NCBI GenBank assembly: GCA_002792915.1
Contig: PFPF01000003.1
Span: 1-12,491, forward strand
DNA length: 12,491 nucleotides
From: Candidatus Micrarchaeota archaeon CG_4_10_14_0_2_um_filter_60_11
Lineage (GTDB): Archaea; Micrarchaeota; Micrarchaeia; Norongarragalinales; Norongarragalinaceae
Direction of reading: 5' to 3'
Shown here: positions 1 through 6,108 of the stretch, in pieces
How the letters are laid out: each line of letters starts with the position of its first letter
Position numbering within the stretch: position 1 is the stretch's first letter
The notes under the pieces: model-generated
The model's database searches: none
What the model saw: only the letters and a program-made list of their open reading frames with translations
Told to the model about the DNA's origin: nothing
Program-made: the position numbers and the translations under genes

Positions 1-1154
1 GCATCCACTTCAAGGATTCCACCGATTCGGGCGCGTCCGTGCTCGAACAGAATTACGACTACGACTTGGTGGACCAGCAGAAGCTGCTGGAAAAGTATTT
101 GGACCAGCAAATCACGGTTTACGCGGGCAACAAGTCGTTCGCAGGCAAGCTGTTGTCCTATTCGGGGGGAATAATCCTGGACACGGGCAGCGGCATCGTT
201 TCGTTGGGGAGCTACGACAACATCGCGTTCCCCTCCCTGCCGGGCGGGCTCGTCACGAAGCCGACGATTAACTGGCTGTTGGGTGCGACCAAGGCGGGCG
301 AACACTCGTTCGAAGTTTCCTACCTAACGGCGGGCTTGAATTGGCATGCCGAGTATGTAGCCGTTGCCTCGGCCGGGGACGACAAGCTCGACTTGCAGGG
401 CTGGGTTAGCGTTGAGAACAACGCGGGCGTGACTTTCAAGGACGCGACTCTCAAGCTGGTCGCGGGCGACGTGCATTTGGTTTCCTCGGCAACGCAGGCT
501 TACCCCGCAGCAAAGTCGATGGTTGAAACCGCGGGAAGCTACGACAACCGCCAGTTCGCGCAGGAGAGCCTGTTTGAATATCACCTGTACACGCTCGACA
601 GGCCGACGACGATTGCGGCCAGCCAGGTGAAGCAGGTTTCGCTGCTCTCCGCGGAAGGAGTGCCCGTTGTCAAAGAGCTGGTGTTCCAGCCGTCGCAGTC
701 GACGCAGGTGCAGGTCAAGCTGTCGTTCGAGAACGACGAGGCTTCGGGCCTGGGCATGCCGCTGCCCGCGGGGAAAGTCCGCGTCTACAAGCCGGATTCG
801 ACGGGCCAGCTGCAGTTCCTGGGCGAGGACTCGATAAGCCACACGCCGAAAGACGAGGCGGTGAGGCTGTTCATCGGCAACGCCTTCGACGTGCTCGCGG
901 AACGCACCCAGTCGAACTACGACCAGCTCGGGCAGTGCTCGAGCCAGGCGTCGTACAACGTGACCGTGCGCAACCACAAGGATTCGGCGGTGGCGGTGAA
1001 GTTCGTGGACGACTCGCTGTACGGCGACTGGGAAGTCACGCAGGAGTCCGTGCCCCACAGCAAACTGGACAGCGGCACGGCTTCGTGGCTGGTCAATGCG
1101 CCCGCCAACGGGGAAGCGTACTTGACTTACACGGTCAGGACCCGCTGGTGCTAG
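1..1154 (+). CDS. DUF4139 (MuiA-like) domain protein, 5'-partial
   Basis: The reading frame is open at the left edge (first full codon at base 3) and ends at TAG 1152-1154, so about 383 C-terminal residues are visible and the true start lies outside the window. A GTG at 39 is in frame but is probably internal. The sequence fits DUF4139, a family related to 'mucoidy inhibitor A' proteins: a segment with 'LTAGLNWHAEYV' is followed by 'WVSVENNAGVTFKDATLKLV', then 'GKVRVYKP', and the protein ends in 'YLTYTVRTRW', the beta-strand-type ending usual for the family. No membrane anchor is seen in this part; many members are exported, but any signal peptide would be upstream of the window. The biochemical role of the family is not established. 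The gene converges on the large surface-protein gene with only 9 bp between the stops. Confidence in the family is good; function is unknown. Confidence 0.85.
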   Translation, partial: IHFKDSTDSGASVLEQNYDYDLVDQQKLLEKYLDQQITVYAGNKSFAGKLLSYSGGIILDTGSGIVSLGSYDNIAFPSLPGGLVTKPTINWLLGATKAGEHSFEVSYLTAGLNWHAEYVAVASAGDDKLDLQGWVSVENNAGVTFKDATLKLVAGDVHLVSSATQAYPAAKSMVETAGSYDNRQFAQESLFEYHLYTLDRPTTIAASQVKQVSLLSAEGVPVVKELVFQPSQSTQVQVKLSFENDEASGLGMPLPAGKVRVYKPDSTGQLQFLGEDSISHTPKDEAVRLFIGNAFDVLAERTQSNYDQLGQCSSQASYNVTVRNHKDSAVAVKFVDDSLYGDWEVTQESVPHSKLDSGTASWLVNAPANGEAYLTYTVRTRWC

Positions 1155-1163
1155 AAAAACAGT

Positions 1164-4100
1164 TTACCTTTTTTTGGCGGGCTTTTCTTTTCCGGCCCCC
1201 GGAACTTTTTTGTTTTTTCCGTTCTTATCTTCGGGCTTGCTTGCATTAACGTTTTGTTTTTCGTTCTCGTTTTCTTTTTCCTTGCCGGCGCCGCCCGCTT
1301 TCGCCGCGTTAGCCTTCTTCTTCCTCTTGATGAACCAGTAGCCCGCAACCGCCTCTATGCCCAGCGTTGCCGCGAGCGCGTAATTCGTCAAGTCCCACTT
1401 GCCCACGTCGAGGTTGAAGAGCGTCGTAGCCGCGGTTTCCCCGGTCTTGTTCGCGGTGGCATGGATTTGGCCGAACTGGCCGAACGAGAGCGCGCCGTCC
1501 GCGTAGTAGAAGAAGTTGACGCTTTCGCCGGGCGCGAGGCTTTCGACTACCCACGCGACCTTGTTGCCGTCCACCTGGTCGGGCTGCTTCGAGAACAAGA
1601 CGCTTGAATAGGCCACGCTTTCGGGCAGCTGCTCGTCGATGGCTATTTCCCTGAGGGTCTGGTTGCCCGCGTTTTCGACGGTCAGGTTGACGAGTGTGCG
1701 TATTTTTCCGTCATCGCCTTGGATGACGAGGAGGCTGCGTTCGACTTTGTAAGTCTGCATTTCGCCTTCCACGCATTTCTGCTCGATTTCCTTCTTTTGG
1801 GTTGTCAGGTTGAGGGTTTGCGTGGCGTTTGCCGCGCTTACGTTCGCGGTGGCGTTCTTGGTGTTGTTGCCCGAGGACGACCCGGTCGGCTTTTCTGACG
1901 GTTGGGCGGTCGGTTTCACGCTGGGTTCGAGGCTCGGCTTTGCGGTGGGCGACGGGATCGGCGGGTTCGAGCCGCAGTCGCAGTCAATCGGGCAGGTGCC
2001 GCAATCCTCGATTCCCGTCGCGCAGACCCCGTTCCCGCACACCACCAGCGCCACCGTCGCGTTGCCGCTCTGGCTTACGTTCAGGCCGTATTGGGCGCCG
2101 AAGCGGAACGTGGGCGGCGTGAAATACATTTGCTGCCACGCGGTCACGTTGTGGGGCGTGTAGTTCAGGACGAAGCTGGAGTTCTGCCAGTACTCGCGCA
2201 CTTGCAGCCAGGCGTGCCCGTTTCTTTCGTTCATTCCCGAGTCGTTGACGCTGTTGTTCCCCGTCGCGTCCACGTTCAAGCTGACCCGGGTCTCGGAGCC
2301 CGTCTCGTCCAGCACGCGGACGTCGAGGAACCATTTCACGAAGAGCGTGGACGAGGCGTCCGCGAACGCGGACGAGGACTTGTTGAACGAGGTGTTCAGC
2401 GAAGTCGCGTTCGAGGCAGTAAGGTTGAAGTCCGAGTACGCCGGGCCGTAGGTGCCGTTGAGGCTCGAGTTCGTCGCGCTCGCGTTCGAGTCGCGCATGT
2501 AAAGCGCAGAGTTTATGTTGTAGCTCGAGTTCGAGTGCAGTACCGTCGCGTTCGTCGCCTTGTCCAGGTGCACGCCGTCGTAGAACCCCGTTATGATGCA
2601 CTCCACTATGGTCGCGTTCTCGCGGCTCGTCGCCACTCCGTAGCCGCCCGACTCGTCCGCGCTGAAGTTGCCCGTTATCGAGTGCCCCTTGCAGTTGAGG
2701 ACCACGTTGTCCGCGGTGATGTTGAAGCAGGTTCCAGCCGAGTACTGGTCGTCCTCCAGCGTCGTGTTCTGGACTATGCGGCTGCACTCGCCGAAGTACA
2801 TGTCAAGGTCCTCGCGCTGCGTCATGTAGCGGTTCATGTATTTGTAGGCGCCGCCCATGTAGGCGAGCGTGGAGCCGTTCACCCAGTGGCCGTTGGGGTC
2901 CGTGTAGTTCGTGGTGATGTGGTTGTCCTTGTAATACTCCGTGATGTTTTGCCGCGCTATGTCGCCCGTCGCGTTCGTGGTGAGGTTGTAGAACACCGCG
3001 GCGCCGGTCGAGTCGTTCATCGAAACGTTCGTGTCCGCCAGCGCGACGCCGTCCTGCCTGAGCGCGCGCAGGTTGAAGTACCACTGGCCGATTATGAACG
3101 CGCCGTTCGAGGCCACGCCGGTCGCGCTCTTGTTGTGGGTGGAGTTCGTCAGGTTCAAGCCCGCGCGCTGCACGTAGGCGCTCGAGTTGGCGATGGAGGA
3201 GGAGTCGAGCGTGGAGTTTTCGAGGACGTTGGCGGTTCCGGTGGTGCCCGACGCGTCGCAGGACATGTTCACGAGCGCGTAGCCCGCGACCGAATTGTTG
3301 AAGTAGTTGCCGAAGCCGTAGTTGTTCTGCACGGTCGAGTTGGCGGTGCCCGTGACGGTGTTCGCGTATAGGTAGAGCGAGTGGCGCGCCGTCTTGACGG
3401 TGTTGTAGTCGAAGCGGTTGTTCCAGATGGTGCACGAGCCGGCGGCCACGTTTTGCGCCTCGCAGTCCATCACGAGGCCGTAGTGCCTGTTCGTCGTTGC
3501 GGCGCCCTCGCAGTAGTTGTTGCTCCAGGTGTTGTGGTCGATGTTCGCGTTGGAGTCCAGCCCGAACGCTATCGTGGGCGGGACGGCGCGCAGCTGCGTG
3601 CAGACGCCCGTGTAGTTGGACGCGTTGTTGCCTATGAACGAGTTCCAAGAGATGACGGCGTGCTGGCCGCCGTCGCAAAGGCTGAGCACTTGCAGGGCGC
3701 TGGCCACGTTCGACATGTTGTTGTAGCTGACGTTGAGCGAGTCGTTGGCGTCGATTGCGTAAGCGTTCGCCTGGAACGTGACCGCGTTGCCCGTCGAGAA
3801 GCCCGTAAGGTTTATCTTGTTGTAGGTGACGTTCGCGGAGCCGAACGTGCCCGACGCGACGGCGTTCGCGGAGCCGAACGTGCCCGACGCGACGGTTGAG
3901 TTGAAGAACGCGCCGCCGATGCCGCAGGACACCAGGTTGTTGTTGTTGAACGCCACGCCCGTTGCGTTGTCCATGCTCACGCAGGGCGCCACGGCGCCGG
4001 TCTGGGCGTACGAGAAGTTGTTGTTGGAAACGTTGACGCCGGACGAGGTCGGGAAGGCGCCGGCGTGGCCCACGTAAAGCGAGTAGGCGGAAACGTTGTA

Positions 4101-4808
4101 AACCGTGTTGTTGTAGAACACCAGCTGGCTGGCGTTGTCGATGCGCGTGCCGTTGCTGCCGCTGAAGACGCTGTTCTTCACCGTGTTGCCGTTCGAGGTC
4201 GCGTCGGTCATGAAGTCGTAAATTCCCGCCTCGTACTCGTTCACCAGGTTGCCGTCGAAGGTCACGGCGCGCGAGCCGCTCACCGCGCGAACCGCGTACG
4301 TCGAGAAGCCCGCCGCGCCCTGCGTCACGTTGGTGAAGTTCGAGCGCGCGATGCTGAAGTTCGTCGCGTTGTTCAGGTAGACTTCGCCCCCGCTCCAGAC
4401 GGTCAGGTTGCTCACGTAGTGGTTCGTCGCGTTGTAGGCGAAGATGCTGTAGGCGCTGGTGTTGACGAAGTTGTTGGTGTAAGTCGCGTTGTCCGGAGTC
4501 TTCTTCTCGTAAAACGCGGCGTAGAACAGCGAGAACGTGCAGTTGACGACCGTCAGGTTCGCGTGGCCCTCGGAATTGTTTATCGCTATGTCAATGGTCT
4601 TGTCCGTGCCGTAAATTTTGAAGCCTGCGCAGTCGACGGTGACGTTGTCCGCGGAAACGTTCATGCAGGGCCCGCCCCCGACCGTGAAAACGCCGTTTTG
4701 CAGGTAGTAGGTGTTCGCCACATTCAGGTTTGTGCAGGCATGGAAAAGGGCGGCTGTGGTGAGTGTGCAAGAGAACAGCAGCGCAAAAAGCGGCAGCGCG
4801 TTTTTCAA
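1164..4808 (-). CDS. Large NosD-like beta-helix surface glycoprotein with C-terminal membrane anchor
   Basis: The frame stays open to a TTG at 4943, but TTG 4808 is the better start: it gives 'MKNALPLFALLFSCTLTTAALF', a signal-peptide-like start, whereas the 45 extra codons are Arg/Pro-rich and lack a ribosome site. About 1214 residues result. Two modules resemble NosD-type right-handed beta-helix repeats, 'CMNVSADNVTVDCAG' near 48-62 and 'CFNITADNVVLNCKG' near 694-708; between them are many Asn-rich coils. A six-Cys motif (Cys924, 929, 936, 939, 943, 945; 'EDCGTCPIDCDC') precedes a Pro/Ser/Thr stalk (about 947-980), a CARDB/DUF11-like beta domain (about 1038-1105), a membrane helix near 1141-1160 and a Lys-rich, presumably cytoplasmic tail. 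I counted about 70 N-X-S/T sequons. This implies an N-glycosylated, membrane-anchored outer protein; beta-helix folds often bind carbohydrate, but no catalytic site is recognised and the ligand is unknown. Confidence 0.85.
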   Translation of the reverse strand: MKNALPLFALLFSCTLTTAALFHACTNLNVANTYYLQNGVFTVGGGPCMNVSADNVTVDCAGFKIYGTDKTIDIAINNSEGHANLTVVNCTFSLFYAAFYEKKTPDNATYTNNFVNTSAYSIFAYNATNHYVSNLTVWSGGEVYLNNATNFSIARSNFTNVTQGAAGFSTYAVRAVSGSRAVTFDGNLVNEYEAGIYDFMTDATSNGNTVKNSVFSGSNGTRIDNASQLVFYNNTVYNVSAYSLYVGHAGAFPTSSGVNVSNNNFSYAQTGAVAPCVSMDNATGVAFNNNNLVSCGIGGAFFNSTVASGTFGSANAVASGTFGSANVTYNKINLTGFSTGNAVTFQANAYAIDANDSLNVSYNNMSNVASALQVLSLCDGGQHAVISWNSFIGNNASNYTGVCTQLRAVPPTIAFGLDSNANIDHNTWSNNYCEGAATTNRHYGLVMDCEAQNVAAGSCTIWNNRFDYNTVKTARHSLYLYANTVTGTANSTVQNNYGFGNYFNNSVAGYALVNMSCDASGTTGTANVLENSTLDSSSIANSSAYVQRAGLNLTNSTHNKSATGVASNGAFIIGQWYFNLRALRQDGVALADTNVSMNDSTGAAVFYNLTTNATGDIARQNITEYYKDNHITTNYTDPNGHWVNGSTLAYMGGAYKYMNRYMTQREDLDMYFGECSRIVQNTTLEDDQYSAGTCFNITADNVVLNCKGHSITGNFSADESGGYGVATSRENATIVECIITGFYDGVHLDKATNATVLHSNSSYNINSALYMRDSNASATNSSLNGTYGPAYSDFNLTASNATSLNTSFNKSSSAFADASSTLFVKWFLDVRVLDETGSETRVSLNVDATGNNSVNDSGMNERNGHAWLQVREYWQNSSFVLNYTPHNVTAWQQMYFTPPTFRFGAQYGLNVSQSGNATVALVVCGNGVCATGIEDCGTCPIDCDCGSNPPIPSPTAKPSLEPSVKPTAQPSEKPTGSSSGNNTKNATANVSAANATQTLNLTTQKKEIEQKCVEGEMQTYKVERSLLVIQGDDGKIRTLVNLTVENAGNQTLREIAIDEQLPESVAYSSVLFSKQPDQVDGNKVAWVVESLAPGESVNFFYYADGALSFGQFGQIHATANKTGETAATTLFNLDVGKWDLTNYALAATLGIEAVAGYWFIKRKKKANAAKAGGAGKEKENENEKQNVNASKPEDKNGKNKKVPGAGKEKPAKKR
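1190..1218 (+). terminator. Hairpin plus T-tract terminator for the DUF4139 gene, inside the opposite gene
   Basis: A perfect 6-bp stem, TTCCGG (1190-1195) and CCGGAA (1199-1204), with a CCC loop is followed by two T6 runs at 1206-1211 and 1213-1218. A further T7 run lies at 1169-1175, just after the DUF4139 stop. This is a textbook intrinsic terminator layout on the plus strand, 36 nt past the stop codon. T-tracts alone can terminate archaeal RNA polymerase, so both elements may act. All of it also encodes the Lys-rich tail of the converging minus-strand gene. Confidence 0.6.
3831..3895 (-). repeat. 33-bp perfect tandem duplication in the surface-protein gene
   Basis: Two adjacent copies of a 33-bp unit start at 3831 and 3864; the second copy matches for 32 bases and then diverges. 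In the protein this doubles an 11-residue unit, read as 'VASGTFGSANAVASGTFGSA'. The period keeps the frame and is close to one half-turn of a beta-helix coil. Identical bases in both copies suggest a recent duplication, though an assembly artefact cannot be excluded. Confidence 0.9.
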
Positions 4809-4987
4809 GCTGCGGTCCCCCTCGCCGGAAGCCGGCGGCCGGACGCGGCGCACGGGAACGGGCTGCCGCTTGCCAAAAGGCGCGCAAACGCGACTGACGA
4901 CAAAACGCGGCGCATTATCCAATATCCCCCATGCTAACCGCAATCAATTTGCGGCTGTTGCTTCCGTCGTAAAAACCATCACGTAAA

Positions 4988-5000
4988 GCTTAATAAAAGC
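4988..5000 (-). promoter_or_regulatory. Candidate TATA box for the surface-protein gene
   Basis: On the minus strand the sequence reads GCTTTTATTAAGC, an AT core within a short inverted repeat (GCTT / AAGC). Centred near 4994, it would place the transcription start about 25-27 nt downstream, near 4967. That implies a leader of roughly 160 nt to TTG 4808, including the CCGCAA/TTGCGG hairpin, or about 24 nt to TTG 4943. A second weaker AT stretch (4971-4977) is also possible. Confidence 0.35.
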
Positions 5001-5028
5001 GCCGAAGGCGCGCGGGCAGCAGCGCGCC
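4999..5028. repeat. Two overlapping, mutually exclusive GC-rich hairpins
   Basis: Stem A pairs GCGCC (4999-5003) with GGCGC (5007-5011) around a 3-nt loop. Stem B pairs GGCGCGC (5007-5013) with GCGCGCC (5022-5028) around an 8-nt loop. The two share bases 5007-5011 and cannot form together. On the minus strand, stem A is followed directly by TTTTATT (4998-4992), which looks like an intrinsic terminator in that direction. Function unknown. Confidence 0.6.
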
Positions 5029-5057
5029 GGCGGACGGGGAAACGGGAAACGCAAGCG

Positions 5058-5076
5058 TTAATAAGTATTTTTAACT
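5058..5076 (+). promoter_or_regulatory. Candidate promoter of eS6 and the epimerase-like gene
   Basis: The AT-rich stretch TTAATAAG (5058-5065) running into GTATTTTTAA (5066-5075) stands out in GC-rich flanks and fits an archaeal TATA element. Transcription would start about 25 nt downstream, at roughly 5088-5097, giving a leader of 40-47 nt to TTG 5135. The exact TATA register cannot be fixed by eye, and no clear BRE is seen. Confidence 0.45.
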
Positions 5077-5079
5077 GGA

Positions 5080-5094
5080 AACTATTCAATAGTT
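5080..5094. promoter_or_regulatory. 15-bp palindrome at the predicted eS6 transcription start
   Basis: AACTATT (5080-5086) and AATAGTT (5088-5094) form a perfect 7-bp inverted repeat around a single C. A second weaker repeat, CTAGT (5099-5103) / ACTAG (5110-5114), follows. The position, between the TATA element and the leader, suits a repressor operator; as RNA, the 1-nt centre could not form a tight loop without opening the inner pairs. Regulatory role is inferred from position only. Confidence 0.4.
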
Positions 5095-5120
5095 GCAGCT
5101 AGTTTTGTTACTAGTCCATT

Positions 5121-5128
5121 AGGTGGTG
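5121..5128 (+). promoter_or_regulatory. Ribosome binding site deciding the eS6 start
   Basis: AGGTGGTG carries the AGGTG core complementary to the 3' end of archaeal 16S rRNA and lies 6 nt before TTG 5135. The alternative start, GTG 5123, would lie inside this site and has no purine-rich sequence upstream. This supports TTG 5135. Confidence 0.6.
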
Positions 5129-5134
5129 TTGGGA

Positions 5135-5560
5135 TTGAAGATTGTTTTCGGCGACCCGAAGACCGGGCACTCGTTCCAGAAGGAGATTGAAGCCGGCAAG
5201 GAAGGCCAGTTTTTCGGCAAGCGCATCGGCGAAAAGTTCGAAGGCGGGGCAATCGGCCTGCCGGGTTACGAGCTCGAGATAACCGGCGGCTCGGACAAGC
5301 AGGGCACGCCCATGGCCGCCAACGTGAGCGGCTCGCGCAAGCTCAAATCCGTGTTCAGCAAAGGCGTGGGCGTCCGCCGCTTCAGCAAGAAGCGCCCGAT
5401 GGGCAAGGGGCAAAAGCAGAAGAAGACGCTGATAGGCAACACGGTCAGCGAAGAAACAATGCAGTTGAACGCGGCCATCACGACCGCGGGCTCCAAGCCG
5501 CTGGCGGAGCTGGGCTTCGCGCCCAAGCCCAAGGAAAAGAAGGCGGAAGAAAAGAAGTGA
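5135..5560 (+). CDS. rps6e: Small-subunit ribosomal protein eS6 (S6e)
   Basis: The 141-residue product starts 'MKIVFGDPKTGHSFQKEI', the usual eS6 opening, and continues with 'FFGKRIGEKFEGG', a Gly/Pro turn ('GLPGYELEITGGSDKQG') and 'PMAANVSGSRKLKSVFSKG', all family hallmarks. The basic 'VGVRRFSKKRPMGKGQKQKKT' stretch matches the 'GVR' region that contacts 16S rRNA, followed by 'GNTVSEETMQLN' and a Lys/Glu-rich tail (about 128-141). eS6 is an archaeal/eukaryotic small-subunit protein with no bacterial counterpart. TTG 5135 is chosen for its ribosome site; GTG 5123 would add four residues. The stop overlaps the next gene's start codon (GTGA at 5557-5560), so the two are probably cotranscribed and translationally coupled. 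Confidence 0.95.
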   Translation: MKIVFGDPKTGHSFQKEIEAGKEGQFFGKRIGEKFEGGAIGLPGYELEITGGSDKQGTPMAANVSGSRKLKSVFSKGVGVRRFSKKRPMGKGQKQKKTLIGNTVSEETMQLNAAITTAGSKPLAELGFAPKPKEKKAEEKK

Positions 5561-6108
5561 CCCGCAACTGGGTAATAGCTGACAATGCGCGCGTCAAAAC
5601 CGAATCATTAGCGGGCGCCGCGGGCGTCCACTTTCACGCCAAAAGCCTGAAGTCGCTTGCCGCGCTGCAAAAAGTCGCGTCGCTCGGCGTGCCGGTCGAA
5701 GTCCACGTCTTGGACCGCAAGCCCGCTGAACTCGTGCACCACTTTTTCCTGAAGAACGTGACGCGGATTACCGTTCATGCGGAGGCCCTGCGCGCAACGG
5801 CCGCGCTGCAAAAAATCCGCGATGCCGGCTTCGAGGCGGGGCTGGCGTTCAGGCCGCCCGCGAACCCGATGGTGATGCGCCTTTACGCCGACTTGGCGGA
5901 CTGCGTGCTCGTGGTGCTTGACGAGGCGGGTTTCGACGGCCGCGCGGCGGAAAAAGTGCGGGTGTTGCGCGAAGTTTTCGGGAAAAAAGTCGCCGTCGAG
6001 TGTGCTTCGATTGGGGATTTGGATTCTGCCAATGCCGCGGGTGCGGACGAAATAGCCTGCAAGCCCGCGCTATTCGTCAAAGCGGCGCACGAAAGCGATT
6101 CCCAATAA
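5557..6108 (+). CDS. Ribulose-phosphate 3-epimerase-like TIM-barrel protein, degenerate active site
   Basis: The 183-residue protein begins at GTG 5557, overlapping the eS6 stop by 4 nt, and ends at TAA 6106-6108. Its motif order matches ribulose-phosphate 3-epimerase: 'VEVHVLDRKP' (48-56, family 'DVHLM...P'), 'ITVHAEA' (71-77), 'GFEAGLAFRPPANP' (91-104, family 'GxxAGVxLNPxTP'), 'DCVLVVLDEAGFDG' (115-128, family 'DxVLxMxVxPGFGG') and a final 'AGADEIACKPALF'. It is shorter than the usual 210-230 residues; the N-terminal barrel and the phosphate-side loop look trimmed. By hand alignment the metal and acid positions become His25, His27 (usually Asp), His50 and Glu148 (usually Asp). Epimerase activity is therefore doubtful; a repurposed barrel or a related superfamily member is possible. 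The 3' end overlaps the converging 1323-residue gene by 39 bp. Confidence 0.6.
   Translation: MTRNWVIADNARVKTESLAGAAGVHFHAKSLKSLAALQKVASLGVPVEVHVLDRKPAELVHHFFLKNVTRITVHAEALRATAALQKIRDAGFEAGLAFRPPANPMVMRLYADLADCVLVVLDEAGFDGRAAEKVRVLREVFGKKVAVECASIGDLDSANAAGADEIACKPALFVKAAHESDSQ

Larger units (their letters stand above)
4809..5134. other. Divergent intergenic region with promoter-like islands and inverted repeats
   Basis: This 326-bp stretch separates the two divergent start codons (TTG 4808 minus, TTG 5135 plus). From 4809 to about 4920 it is GC-rich and could be read as an Arg/Pro-rich extension of the surface protein, which I judge noncoding. It then contains a 6-bp stem CCGCAA (4938-4943) / TTGCGG (4949-4954), an AT-rich island at about 4970-4998, a GC-rich double hairpin at 4999-5028, and a second AT-rich island at about 5057-5118. 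No small gene with a convincing ribosome site was found, and no tRNA-like fold was noticed. Confidence 0.6.

Noticed and set aside
1902..3371. 489-codon open frame on the plus strand
   Set aside because: It is antisense to the beta-helix surface protein; its Val/Arg/His-rich translation mirrors Asn/Thr-rich codons on the real strand.
4922..4932. ATG at 4932 on the minus strand as the surface-protein start
   Set aside because: It is not in frame with the surface protein (11 bases from TTG 4943).
4065..4937. 290-codon plus-strand open frame reaching into the intergenic region
   Set aside because: It is antisense to the surface protein for most of its length, low in complexity, and without a recognisable domain or ribosome site.
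5123..5134. GTG 5123 as the eS6 start
   Set aside because: It would place the start inside the AGGTGGTG ribosome site and add residues not typical of the eS6 N-terminus.
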